Part shown: piece by piece, positions 1 through 10,222 of the stretch
Numbering within the stretch: the stretch's first letter is position 1
How the letters are laid out: each line of letters begins with the position of its first letter
Source of the DNA: Puccinia triticina
Taxonomy: Eukaryota > Basidiomycota > Pucciniomycetes > Pucciniales > Pucciniaceae
NCBI RefSeq assembly: GCF_026914185.1
Contig: NC_070572.1
Location: 2,666,001-2,730,000 of the forward strand
Reading direction: 5' to 3'
Length of the DNA: 64,000 nt
Position numbers and translations under genes: made by a program
The notes under the pieces: model-generated
Seen by the model: the letters and a program-made list of their open reading frames with translations, nothing else
Told to the model about the DNA's origin: nothing
The model's database searches: none

Positions 1-533
1 GCGGCTTTGTATCTGCCTAGCGAGCCTGTCAAGGGCATCAATGCCGAAATAAAACATTACTTGCATGAGGATCCTGAGCCGGAAGGGACAAAGCCCCTCA
101 ACTATTGGGTCAATTGTCAAAAAACATATCCAATCCTTTCTCAAATGGCTTGCCGATAACTTTTGATTCCGGCTACCAGTGCGGCTTCTGAGCGGGTTTT
201 TTCACAAGGCCAACAAGTAGTATCTTGGCAGCAATCTGTGCTCAAGCCAAGCAGTATTGAGCACTTAATGTGCCTCAAGGGGTGGTTCAAAGCCTTTGAA
301 GGATCACTTTAACCTGTCTTCCTATTTTAATACTGTGTACATAGTCATAAAATCAAATAAAAATCACACAAAATAAAATAAAATAAAGTGATCACTTGGG
401 TTCCTCCACCCCTCTCCGCGGTCCTATAACTCCCCAGGGAATTGGGGTATTCTAGAGGGCTGTCCTGTTCCCTGTTCCCCGGTTCGTAGCCCCAGGTAAA
501 TTCCCCAGGGAAGCCGTTTGGGTCACAGCCCTA
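1..533 (+). mobile_element. hAT-type transposon, 3' half with transposase C-terminus remnant
   Basis: Frame 1 reads through the hAT C-terminal dimerisation region. It has the acidic lead-in (EDPEPEG), a tryptophan-containing segment, and then the signature IPATSAASERVFSQG and a C-terminal LMCLKGW, ending at TAA 310-312. An in-frame TAA at 157-159 replaces the usual tyrosine just before the signature, so the gene is broken. The element appears to end at about 533: the last bases, read inward, give TAGGGCTGTGACCC, which resembles the TAAAGGTGTAACCC end of the hAT copy at 47896. Only the right half is inside the window. The family is clear from the motif; the exact right end is inferred. Confidence 0.75.
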
Positions 534-902
534 ATCTTGGTCAGCATAAAACTTGACTTGAGAGAAGACCTGCTGACAATCAAGAAGTTACGCAAATGTC
601 AGATGGTCCCAATCTCTTACCAAAAAGCCACCAATATGGCCTGTGGCATTGCTGAAGTATGTTCATTCTCTCTCCTCTCTTACTTACTTCCTCCCCACGC
701 AACTCTCTTTCTTTCAAAAAAAGAGTGTAGAGTTTGAAGTAAAGTGTTCTTTTCTTTTTTTTAGTCTAGATATCTCAAGTGTTCAGCCCTGACTCAAGAA
801 GATCTCAAGAAAATATTTGATGAGGATATCCAAGCAGTCTTAGCACCTTCTCCATGTGACAAGACAAAAAAGAAACAGTAAACAGGCTGTACCATCTGCT
901 GA
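534..902 (+). pseudogene. Rac/Rho-type small GTPase pseudogene, C-terminal half
   Basis: Two exons read in one frame: 534-656 and 765-902, joined by a GT-AG intron (657-764). The first exon begins ILVSIKLDLRED, matching the NKxD-box region of Rac/Cdc42 proteins (usually LVGTKLDLRDD). The second carries [18 protein letters not shown] (the conserved SAL motif and last helix), a lysine-rich tail, and a CTIC ending that fits a prenylation CAAX box. A TAA at 879-881 stops translation before the CAAX box, and the G-T of the usual GTKLD motif is changed to S-I. The N-terminal half (P-loop, switches) is absent here, and the coding sequence starts exactly where the hAT element ends. It is therefore read as a decayed gene split by that insertion. 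Family membership is well supported; the Rac versus Cdc42 choice is inference. Confidence 0.75.
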
Positions 903-1272
903 AGCCCCCGCCCAAAACGGAGATCCATCCATCTCCCATTCACCCTCTCTCTCTCTCTCTCCATCTTTCTCTTGTTACGTTCTCCAAATTGTCTTGTCCT
1001 TTCTTTCTCTCTCTCTCCTCTCTTTGGGTCTTATTTCATTGCTCAAGTAGTCCAAACCTGCCTGTTAGTTGTGGTCCCCAACCATACACAGAGGTCCATT
1101 GGATATAGACAAGGCCAACAGATTTGTTGAAATGAACCCTTACCAAAATACCTGCATGCAGCAATCCGGACTACTGAGAAATATAGCTTGCTCCAGTGGT
1201 CCATTGGACAGAGCTTACTGTCCAATGATCCTTGGACAGCGGATTGGGGGTCCCCCATCCGCTGCAGCTGGC
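903..1272. other. no gene seen; pyrimidine-rich 3' flank
   Basis: Follows the GTPase pseudogene. It contains CT-rich tracts (about 940-965 and 1000-1020) and a segment with repeated TCCATTGGA/TTGGACAG words. No coding sequence is supported. The bases at 1268-1272 (CTGGC) are the left target duplication of the next feature. Confidence 0.5.
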
Positions 1273-1560
1273 TGAAAGAAATGTTACCAAGGGCCTGGGA
1301 CTGAAGAAGGGTGAGCTGGAGAAGATCAGGAGCACAGAATGCTCAGGGACTCAGAACAGCAGATAAGAAGTCTCCAGAGGAGCAGGTCTGACTACTATGG
1401 GCTTGGAACTAAGTGGGGGTTGTATTTCATGAGGGGACGAATGAAATACATGGAGAAAAAGGGGCCTAAGAGGGGCCTAGGGGGCTAAAGGACCCTGATG
1501 GAAAGAAAAGGAACAAAAAGGAAATAAACCCTCTTCTGGGCATGGGGCATAATTCTAACA
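1273..1560. repeat. solo LTR, 288 bp (copy 1)
   Basis: Begins TGAAAGAAATG, ends TTCTAACA, and is flanked by the 5-bp direct repeat CTGGC (1268-1272 and 1561-1565). A second copy of the same length is at 3737-4024 with a different 5-bp duplication. Equal lengths, TG...CA ends and distinct duplications identify solo LTRs left after LTR-LTR recombination. The internal part of the parent element is not in this window. Confidence 0.85.
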
Positions 1561-1565
1561 CTGGC

Positions 1566-1866
1566 CAGTAACCAATGGGTGGTCCAACTGCAGGATCCCT
1601 TCTCCAATCCTGTAATCACATTCTGGATGGCGGCCTGATGACTGCCAGCCTGCCCATCCCATTGGATGGGGTGACACCGAGGTCTGTTTTGAAATAAAAG
1701 CGTGTTGCCTGGTAAGAAGTGGTGCTATGCCTCCTTTCCTATATAACTCCAGGTTTGTATGGTTATTGGCGCTGGGTTTCCGCAACGTAAAGACCTCTTC
1801 AGCACTCCGCCATGAGCCTGATATGATCCGCCTAGTCTACGTTGTGGTGGACAGACTGGTACACGC
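1566..1866. other. no gene seen
   Basis: Unique-looking sequence right of the solo LTR, including TATATAA at about 1740. No reading frame has convincing coding character. Confidence 0.4.
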
Positions 1867-2390
1867 GTGGGATCAAGATTTGTTGCGCGTGGCGCGCGCC
1901 AGAAGATTTCAAGACTCAAGACATCAAGACTCAAGCTTTCAGCCCTCAAGGCCTTCTCAAGCTCAACGGCGCAGCGTGGCGCATCCCCAAGGCTTTTCAG
2001 GATTTCTTTTCTTCTTTTCCTTCCCCCCTTTGTTCCTGTGTTGATTTATTTATTTTCTCAGGTTATTTTCTTTTTCATTATGTTCTATTATTTTCCTTTC
2101 ACTCTACGCGCTTTGGATAGGTTTGGATTAGGAGGGTTGGTCTTTGTTTTGTTTTGTGGTGTTGCTTTGTTTCTGTCTCTTGTCTTGTTTTATTGTAGCG
2201 CGCGCGTGCGCGCGAGGTTGTGATGAGATGTCTGTGAGATGTCACAAACTCCAAGGTTTGAGTTCAGTTCAAACTCAGGCTTTGGAGCGGCATGGACCTA
2301 CTCTGAACCATAAATTTCAGTCTTCCATCAGAATCAAAAGTTTGTTGTTCTTGGCGCCAAATTTGCCTGTATTCTTTCACACGTCTTCTG
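1867..2390 (-). repeat. distant inverted relative of the repeat at 17.1-19.0 kb
   Basis: Contains runs of AAGACTCAAGACATCAAG-type words, a GCGCGCGTGCGCGC block, a TGATGAGATG segment and a GCATGG...CTGAACC segment. Their order is the reverse complement of blocks in the repeat copies at 2880-3653 and 17085-19020. The similarity is patchy and was judged by eye only. It may be a decayed LTR of a related retroelement. Confidence 0.3.
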
Positions 2391-2391
2391 A

Positions 2392-2750
2392 GTTTATCCC
2401 ACAAACACTGATCTCCTCCAACTTTCTGGTTTAGATCACACGTCCGCCAGCAGTATCCCTGGCTCTCTTCTCAACACAAAAATTGCTGATGTGCAATTCC
2501 AGCTGTCAGAAATCATCCCCCCCAACGCTACACGACTGTCTGTGCTCACTTACGGCCAATCACCCTGGAGGGCATATGCAGCCTATTTCCATCTTTCCCA
2601 TTTCCCCTCCACCATTGTCAAGAATTATGTACAACTAAAAAAACGCAACCATATTGGATGAGCAATTAGATAACTACCCTTTCATAGCCAAGCAAGCACG
2701 CCAGGATATCTCACTGGTTTGCTGGAAAGTTATGAGCTCCGGCTGCCCAG
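2392..2750 (+). pseudogene. unrecognised coding fragment with a frameshift
   Basis: After a stop at 2389-2391, one frame stays open to TGA at 2659-2661, with normal-looking composition around LTYGQSPWRAYAAYF. The reading continues in the next frame from about 2658 (DEQLDNYPFIAKQAR) to about 2740. This pattern fits a single indel in a longer former coding region, but there is no start codon and I do not recognise the protein. It could be host gene debris or retroelement gag. Confidence 0.35.
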
Positions 2751-2879
2751 TGGCATGCCCGGGAAGCGGGCACACAATCTAACTTCTCGCGGGAGTCTTG
2801 CCCAGAAACATCGCCCGGCAAGCGGAAGAAGCTCCAAGGATGAATACATAGGTACATGTACCCACAAGCCAGAGATGAT

Positions 2880-3653
2880 TCCTCCCTGGCGAGTAACTCA
2901 ATAGTGTACCTGCTTGCAGAGGTCCTTAGCAAGCAGTTACAAGATAAGTATGCTTGCTGAGGCCATCAGCAAGCAGGTACAAGGTACTTGTCCTGGAGGA
3001 ATCTTTCCAGGCAAGCCAAAGAGATTCTATCCCCACCGGTGAGGGACTCCTGTCCGTGCTTAGCTGCGGCAGTTGTGTGAGGGGAAAGTGCTGGTCGAGC
3101 TGCCCTCGGGGTTGGTGGTCCGTAAGGATGAGCGCAGAAAAAGATTGGAGATAGCTTTGTGGTTGGGGTGGTTTTGAGATACTTGCCGGGGTTTTGGATC
3201 CTTGGCGGCGGTTGTTTTGTTTTTGGGGAAGTTGGGGGAATGTGATCTTAAGGAAAAGAAAGGAAGGATCTGAAAACTTTGGATGAAGAGTGATCGGCGA
3301 GCTGAGCTCCAAGGTTGAAACTCTGATGATTGAATCTCTAGACTCTGGATGGACCGTATTCTGGGGATCAGAATGCCATGCCTCTCCCATCATCCAAGTT
3401 CGGCGAACTTGGACTCCGGGAGGCGACCTGTCATATGTATTTCATAATGTCCTCTGCGCAATACACGCGCACACACACACAACAAACAAGAGAAGCAGGA
3501 AAAGAGAACACAACACAAAGAAATAAGGGAACACGCAGTGAGCTGAAACAGGAATAAAATAATCAGAGAGAAGAAATGGAAAGAGGAAAGAGAAGACAGA
3601 AACACTCAAGACAAGAAAGGAAACAGAAAAAGAAAACAATAAATAAAACAGGG
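2880..3653 (+). repeat. dispersed repeat R1, copy A, left part
   Basis: Shares ordered blocks with copy B at 17085-19020: CAAGCAGGTAC-type words, a TTGCCGGGGTT...GATCCTT block, the GATCAGAATGCCATGCC block with its GAACTTGGACTC continuation, the GGCGACCTGTCA block, and an A-rich tail. Copy A is cut at 3653 by the 13-kb element and resumes at 16665. Its nature (possibly a large LTR) is not known. Confidence 0.7.
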
Positions 3654-3736
3654 GAATAAACTAGAGATGGCCCCAAAGAACCCGTCGCGGGTACCTGCTA
3701 TCCGCTGGGGGGTACCCGCCAGCGTGTGCGTGTTTG

Positions 3737-4024
3737 TGAAGAAAATGTGGCCTAAGGCCGAGGACTGATGAGGGATGAGCTGGGAAGATCAAGAGCACAG
3801 GATGCTCAGGCACTCAGATCAACAGAAAAGAAGTCTCCAACGGAGCAAGTCTGGCTGCTATGGGCTCAGAACTAAGTGATGTCTGTATTTCATGTGGGGA
3901 AAGATGAAATACATAGAGGAAAAGTGGCCTAAAGAGGGGCCTGAGTGGCTGAGGGACCCTGATGGAATGAAAAGGAACAAAAGAGAAATAAGCCCTCTTC
4001 TGGGCTTGGGGCATAATTCTAACA
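3737..4024. repeat. solo LTR, 288 bp (copy 2)
   Basis: Starts TGAAGAAAATG and ends TTCTAACA, with the 5-bp duplication GTTTG at 3732-3736 and 4025-4029. It matches copy 1 (1273-1560) along its whole length, with scattered substitutions. It is inserted in the subterminal GGTACCC-rich region of the 13-kb element. Confidence 0.88.
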
Positions 4025-4129
4025 GTTTGGGTGCGGATGCTGGATTTCTGGGAGAAATCAAGCGGGTACCCGGGTAATCTAGCGGGTACCTGCTCTTGTT
4101 TGGGCAGGTGGTGGCTGCCACAACAACCG

Positions 4130-4735
4130 GAAGGACTGGGAAGGCCTTCCTTCCGGTCGAAGAGGTTTTGTAACCTCTTTGACTGGAAGGAATCCTCCTG
4201 GTTGAAGGGGTTACGGAACCTCTTTGACTCAACTGGAAGGAAGGCCTTCCAGTTGAAGAGATTACAAAACCTCTTTGACCAGAAGGATTCCTTCCAGTTG
4301 AAGAGGTTACAAAACCTATTTGACTGGAAGGATTCCTTCCAGTTGAAGAGGTTACAAAACCTATTTGACTGGAAGGATTCCTTCCAGTTGAAGAGGTTAC
4401 AAAACCTCTTTGACCAGAAGGATTCCTTCCAGTGAAAAAGGTTACAAAACCTCTTTGACTGGAAGGGAATCCTTCTGGTCGAAGGGGTTACAGAACCTCT
4501 TCGACTGGAAGGCCTTTCCAGTCAAAGAGGTTTTGTAAACTCTTTGAAGGCCTTCCAGTCAAAGAGGTTACAAAACCTCTTTGAGCAGAACGATTCCTTC
4601 CAGTCAAAGATTTTTTGTAACCTCTTTGACTGGAAAGGCCTTCCAGTCAAAGCGGTTCTGCAACCCCTTTGACCTGAAGGATTCCTTCCAGTCAAAGAGG
4701 CTAAAGAACCCCTTTGACCAGAATGAATCCTGGGA
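4130..4735. repeat. tandem hairpin array, AAGAGGTT/AACCTCTT type
   Basis: About a dozen degenerate units of 40-45 bp. Each has two alternating palindromes: GAAGAGGTTACAAAACCTC TTTGAC-like, and CCAGAAGGATTCCTTCCAG-like. The array resumes at 16489-16530 on the far side of the inserted DIRS-like element, so the two parts were once continuous. Short open frames across it are by-products of the repeat. Confidence 0.85.
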
Positions 4736-5395
4736 GTTTTTCAGGAGTGCAACGGATGGGAGCGTAGTCCATGGAGCAGCGCACCCAATGACTCCAGACT
4801 TGTCACAGGTAACGCGCGCCTTTGAGGGCAGCGGGAAACCGGGACAGCGCACCCAGCGCAGCGAGGCGTGGCCGCAGTATCTCTCCCATGAGGGTGTAGA
4901 GATAACGGCTGAAAGAGGATCGGGCCGGAACTCAAGCTTCTCCCCAGCTCGACTCACACCAGACTCAATTTCAACTCACACTAAACTCAACGCCGAGCAA
5001 TTGGAATCAAGCCGCCAAAGGGAGGGAAAATTTTTTGCTATTGCCTCCTTCTACCATGACTGACAGTATGAAAGAAGCCTTGGATCATGTAAAACGTTTG
5101 GCCCAGGCAAACCCCGAAGATACCCCCAATTTAAACAAACCATTGATCCAGCAAGAGATAGCCAAAACCCTGATGTTGAAGCCTCAAAAGCCGAAGAAAT
5201 CCAAGACCGTCACTACCACTGACTGCGCCACGAGGTCATCATCCAAGGCCCCAACCGAGTCAAGACCCCTTACTGGACAATCAACTCCAAAGGAAGGCCC
5301 GTTGGCTACTTGCAAGGAAGGCCAATTGAGCGGAGGTAACACACTCGCAAGCCTCTGCCGGGATCTAATTGGCAACCCAAGAGGAGACGGTACCG

Positions 5396-5508
5396 GTAAG
5401 TAAAAAAAAAAAAAAAAAAAAAAAAAGACAAACAGGTCCATCAATTGTTGCCAGTAACCCAAGGAATTAAGCAAGACTGAGTGTTGCGCTGTTGTTTATC
5501 CTACACAG
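5396..5508 (+). other. intron-like segment with 25-A run
   Basis: Donor G|GTAAGT at 5396, followed at 5402 by 25 consecutive A residues, then an acceptor CCTACACAG ending at 5508. Removing it keeps the gag frame open (phase 1), which supports a real intron. The poly-A next to the donor is unusual and could be a small insertion or slippage product. Confidence 0.5.
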
Positions 5509-6215
5509 CTGCAAATCCGGTTAACGCCAATCTAGCAGGGCAACCCACTACCACTGGGAGCCCTAGCAGCAAGGAATACATACGGATAAAGATTGACAAA
5601 CTCACGGATCGTGCCTTTGAGGCTGAAGAAGCCGGGAACACACGCTGGCAGAACGGTACTTTGCGATCTGCAAAGGTCTGAGCAAGCCCAAACCCCAACC
5701 GGTCACCAACGCCCCACCCGTATCCTTGGCCCCACCGGCCATACAAAAGGCAGGGGCAGTCGCCATTGCAGGCCTCAATTCAGTGGAAGGGAAGACACTT
5801 GCAGGAGGAGCAAATACAACACCAGGGGGCATAGTCTTTGACGATAATGCAAGGCTGACGAGCCATAACGTTGGCTTCACCCCATTTTTCAAGAAAAATC
5901 TGGTCGAACTGCGCACCCCTCTCCCCTTGACCATCTTCAACAAAGTCTGGCAAGACAAGGTGATCCTCCACTACTCCCAGAAAAGGAGTAGAGCGGACGA
6001 GACAAACGTTGACAAGGATAGGTACACCGGCTACCCTTACCCCTGCGAGTACACGCAAACCTATGCCAAATGGTCAATCAATCACCAAGGCTTCTATGAT
6101 GCCTTGATTGAGATCGCCAACTACCCGAAATTCACTGGCTGGCTCCTCCTCCACAAGAGGCACTGCAACCGACTTGTCACACAACACGGTTTCATGACCA
6201 ATCTCCGCTATGATA

Positions 6216-6875
6216 TGGTGTTGCAAGCGTGTCTGGGCACATACCCAACTCCCGCTTGGCCGAGTGCCTCTGGAGGTTGGGTATGTGCCCAGCGGACTTG
6301 ATCGGGCAGCTTGCGCGGGGGGCAGAGCTTGGCACACAGCCAAGTCCCGCTTGGCCGAGATCAAGGTCTGGGCCAATGACAACACGCCGTTCATGAGACG
6401 CCAGCCCTTGCCTCTGCCTCAAAAGGCAAGAACAACGAGCCCTCGAGGAGGGGAAATGTTCTCCCTTCTCGACATCGCACATCAGACATCAACAAGGGAG
6501 CTTTGCCTTCTTGATGGTTGGTCTGTAGGCTGGTCATCGGGAGGAAAGACTCCCTTCCCGGTGGGCAATACTTGTATTGATCATCAGGAAGGGAGTCTTC
6601 CCTTCTCAATGACCAGTTTGTAGACTGACCATCAAGGAGGGAAACTTCTCTCCTTGATGGCCGGCACAGCATTTGGCGTGCGTGGCACCCTCTCTTGAAC
6701 TCGGCCCAGCGGGGCTTTGTCCCGAACCACCCCAACTTTGGAATGTGCCAAGCGGGGGTTGGACGTGTGCCACCCACGCTTTGGGATCGGCCAAGCTGGC
6801 TTTAGGGTCTGCCACGCGCGCTTGGCCTTTTTTTGGCCAAACTTTGGTGAGTGCCCAGACAGGCTTGCAACACCA
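6216..6875. mobile_element. 660-bp palindromic MITE, TA duplication
   Basis: The left end TGGTGTTGCAAGCGTGTCTG and the right end (read inward) TGGTGTTGCAAGCCTGTCTG match for about 28 bp with few mismatches. The flanking TA at 6214-6215 and 6876-6877 fits a Tc1/mariner-type target. Removing the element rejoins the gag frame around the aspartate of LRYD. The interior has CTTGGCC-rich direct and inverted repeats and a hairpin cluster (6440-6680) with GGTCATC/GATGACC cores. There is no transposase. The superfamily is inferred from the TA duplication only. Confidence 0.7.
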
Positions 6876-7446
6876 TATCAACGTGCAAACCAACATGTTT
6901 GCACATCGGATTGAGATGCCAAACAGATCATTCTTGATCAGCAACATCTCAGTCTTCAACAACATAATTGCCCGCTGCAGGAAGTTTGACGAGACGGAGT
7001 TCATGGAGAACCCCTACATCAAAGGCGGCCCTTGGAATACTTGGGACCCGGTGACAGGCACAGACACCTCAAAGTCCAAGACACAAGCAACGACCGGTGG
7101 ACAACCTGCAAAAACCACCACCAACCAGAACCACTTCAGGCGGCCGCGAAAAATCAGCAGCGAGGCCATTCTCCACCAGAGAAACGCGGCCCCGGCTAGG
7201 GATCAGGCAGATACCCACGTAGCCAGGGATACAAAGGGAACAAATACGACGACCGCAGCACTAGACGGGACCACCCAGGAAGGAACCAGTGGCTACCCGC
7301 CCCATCACCTGACTGTCTACCCGCATCACAGTGTCATACCCCGCCCCCCCCCACTCCTTTTCTTTTTGGTTGTCCTACTGGAAGGGGCATTACTAAGACC
7401 CCCCAGTTTAGATATGTTTCCTTTTTGTGGTATCTGATTCCCCTTT

Positions 7447-7958
7447 GTGTGTAATCAAAATAGATTAGCGGAGTGCAAACAAAACAACACCCCTGTGCCA
7501 CCCAGTGCTATGAAGCCGTGTCTATTTCCCACAACACTTGGCCCAACGTGGCCGACGGCGGTATCTTGCGAGATGAATGTTCCTGAGTGGAACAACGCTC
7601 TGCGCAAGTGGGACCTCCTCCCACAATTTGAGGATGTTCTACATTGGTTTGTACACAGTTTTGACCAGGGCGTCCCCCAGCACACAGTCCAGTCAGCCGG
7701 CCCCTTTTACAATCCTCCCAACCACGAATCGGCGCTTCAGGCACAAAAGAAAATCAACGAGTCCATTAAGAAGGAGCTCAAAGCTAACCAGATGTTTGGG
7801 CCATTCAGCCGCAAGGAAGTAAACAAGCACTTACCCTTTAGGCACTGTTATCAACGGCGACGGGTCTCTACATCCAATCAATGACTTATCATTCCCTCAC
7901 GGCAAAAAAGGGATACCATCCGTGAACTCCTTTGTGAGCGCGGACAACTTTACTACAA
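7447..7958 (+). pseudogene. DIRS-like reverse transcriptase, N-terminal part
   Basis: Reads VPEWNNALRKWDLLPQF, then a lysine-rich helix (ALQAQKKINESIKKELKA) and the block GPFSRKEVNKH. A frameshift near 7840 is needed to continue into NGDGSLHPINDLSFPHGKKG, which is the fingers/palm entry of DIRS-type RTs. The frame is cut at 7958 by the TAGAGAT element; the continuation is at 14839. The family call rests on the combined RT/RNase H layout. Confidence 0.6.
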
Positions 7959-8159
7959 CCTGAGACTAGAGATCGCCAAGTGGACCCGCGCGCGGGTACC
8001 CGGCACCCGTGGGCGGGTACCCGCCACATGGCGTCGGGTACCCGCGCGCGGGTGCCGTGTACGGGTCCGGGTGCGGGATTTTGGGCAAAAAAGCACCAGG
8101 TACCCGGATACCCGCGGCAGGCGGGTCTTCCAGGTACCCGGGTACCCGCTGTTACGGTC

Positions 8160-8523
8160 ACCGAGGGGGTTGATTCCTCGAGATGACCGGGACAGATCTT
8201 GGTCATCAAGGGGAATCAGCCCTCTCGATGACCGGGACAGACCCCGGTCATCAAGAGGAATAGTGCAGCCCTCTCGATGACCGCATCAAGAAGAATCAGC
8301 CCTCCCGATGACCGGGATCTGTCCTGGTCATCGGGGGGGTTATTTTCTCTCGATGACCGGGACAGATCCTGGTCATCGGGAGGAATCAACCCTCTCAATG
8401 ACCGGGACAGACCCCGGTCATTGAGAGGAATTGAACCCTCTAGGTGACCCGGAAAGATCTCGGTCATCAAGGGGAATCAGCCCTCTCGATGACCGGGACA
8501 GATCCCGGTCATCGAGAGGAAAC
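8160..8523. repeat. tandem GATGACC hairpin array, left part
   Basis: About eight units near 44 bp built on CCTCTCGATGACCGGGACAG and its inverted partner CCCGGTCATCGAGAGG. Each unit could fold into a long stem. The array continues after the Copia element at 14320. Confidence 0.9.
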
Positions 8524-8631
8524 TGTTGGAGCCCCTTTTTGGGGCCTAGCTCAGACTCACTAGACACAAGGACTTGGTTCCCATGTGTGTGATTTGTTTC
8601 TCCGCAATCAACGTTGTCTCAAACCACAACA
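8524..8631 (+). repeat. Copia 5' LTR (108 bp)
   Basis: TGTTGGAGCCCC...CCACAACA. The CCCCTTTTTGGGG palindrome is near its start. Short for a Copia LTR. Confidence 0.93.
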
Positions 8632-8643
8632 GGTCATGAGCCC
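8632..8643 (+). promoter_or_regulatory. candidate primer-binding site, half-tRNA(Met) type
   Basis: GGTCATGAGCCC directly abuts the 5' LTR. It is complementary to a tRNA anticodon arm with CAU anticodon (GGGCUCAU), not to a tRNA 3' end. Half-tRNA initiator-Met priming is known for Drosophila copia. The second LTR element here (45206) has nearly the same site. Confidence 0.5.
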
Positions 8644-9262
8644 TTTTTCTCGATATTTTTCATCATCAATCATCAACTGCCCAGCGTAGGGCCTGCTTTC
8701 CTCTTCTATTCAATCACCTTTTACTTATCCCAGCGCAGGGATCGTCTTGTTTTATCAATTACTCCTTTTTTGTCTGTTTCCCGATTCATCACCGACTCCG
8801 CCGACCGAACGCTGAAGCTTGAAGATAACTGCTGTAAGCTAGATCAGAGTCTAGCTAGCTTGCACCCAATACCTTGGTACCTAGGGGGTCAAAACTTACA
8901 GTGGTGAAAATAGGGTTAAGCGGGAGGCCAAACGGATCCTCAAGATTCTCTCGACTTTCTCGATTGCTCTATCCCATCGTCATCATCCGTTTTTTTTTTT
9001 TTTCTGTTCCCCTTGCTATCCTCTCAATCATCATACTTCAAACAATCTTCATTCCATTTCCCTTATATATCTCTTGTCTCGAATCTTATCTATTATCCTG
9101 AATTTTTCTTCTTTCCCTTGAATCTCTCACCGATCTTCTACACCCCTTACCTCTCTTTGTTCCGATCTAACTCTCATTTTCTACTCAACCCCGATTCTCT
9201 CTCTCATACATTCCCATTTTTCCCGCGTTTTTTCCTTTTTTCTTAGCATCCTTCCCTCCGAA
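8644..9262 (+). other. Copia untranslated leader
   Basis: Pyrimidine-rich leader with a poly-T run (8991-9003) and no credible frame, ending just before the gag ATG. Confidence 0.6.
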
Positions 9263-10205
9263 ATGTCTTATTCCCCGCGTAACACGCACTCTCCCCCCTC
9301 GGCTAATAATCCGTGGATTCCCCCGGATCTTACAGGTATTCAACCTGCGGCTTTCGCGACCCACAATCGACCACCCTCGGCGAACGATCGCCAATCCAGC
9401 AGCAGACCCGACTCCACTCCACGGAACAATGGACCCATCATGCCCGGACTTGGAGACGGTGAAAACCAAGCACCTGGAAATGAAGGCCCTGCTATATATA
9501 CCGAGGCTGACGTAGCTAGGTTTCTTCAACAGGCGCAGCATACGGGCAGGACAGTTGGACAAAATGTTTGTGATGCGAGTGCGAGACTGACGGATGCCGA
9601 ACGGATCCAACTTCACCATCTGGGATCTGTTTCTCTGTGAACGGGCGAGGGAGTTCTTTGTTGATCATCTCTGGTTCACAAAGCCGAATTCGCATTTGGC
9701 TGACAAACAATTGGGAAGGTCACTGCTTCTGGCGACAGTCGACTCAGGCCTGATTCGGCTTCTGTTGAAGAAAAACACGGCCTGTGAAATGTACGACCAT
9801 CTTCGCTCACGTTTCAATAATATCACGCGGGCGGAACAACTTCTGTGCTGGGAGAAGTTGAAGAATTTCAAATTAGCCGATCACGCGAGTAGCTCGGAGG
9901 CAATGAGTTTCTTGTTGGAGTTGCTTGATAATTTCTCGATGCTACAGCTCGAAATAACTTGAGAGAATGTGGGAGGCCTTGCGATTCAGTCATCACTCAA
10001 GGCGGGTTTGGAGCATTGTTGGGAGGTGGATCGTCGAGTGGAGCAGGATCTGTGCGGTTCTAGTCGAACATTGGCCAAGAAAGCGGTGACGGCAGATCAC
10101 ATTCTCAAGCATATCGATGTGGTGAAGACGCAGATGGACATGAATAATCAGTCAACAACAACTTTGCCGCCAATATCCCAGAAGTACCTTCACCCCAGTC
10201 CATAA
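9263..10205 (+). pseudogene. Copia gag, frameshifted
   Basis: ATG at 9263 (MSYSPRNTHS) opens a proline/serine-rich N-terminus in frame 2. Near 9600 the reading moves to frame 3 (NFTIWDLFL...), giving the helical Copia-type gag core with DHLRSRFNNITRAEQL. An in-frame TGA at 9960-9962 and the TAA at 10203-10205 interrupt it. The zinc-knuckle part follows in frame 2 from 10223. Gag coats the element RNA in cytoplasmic particles; this copy cannot make it intact. Confidence 0.75.
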
Positions 10206-10222
10206 ATCCTTACGCCCAGGCG

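Larger units (their letters stand above)
5056..7440 (+). pseudogene. DIRS-like gag-type protein, broken
   Basis: ATG at 5056 opens a lysine/proline-rich N-terminus (MTDSMKEALDHVKRLAQ). A GT-AG intron at 5396-5508 restores the frame into the next segment. A frameshift near 5650 leads to the conserved-looking block with GFTPFFKKNLVELRTPLPLT and GYPYPCEYTQTYAKWS (about 5780-6210). The frame is then split by the 660-bp MITE and resumes at 6878 with INVQTNMFAHRIEMPNRSF, ending in a low-complexity tail by 7440. The role would be a nucleic-acid-binding capsid-like protein, inferred from position before RT. There is no zinc knuckle. Confidence 0.5.

Noticed and set aside
4031..4435. Plus-strand repeat protein frame (LKRLQNLFDWKDSFQ units)
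   Set aside because: It arises from reading the hairpin array. The array is palindromic and similar frames exist on the other strand.
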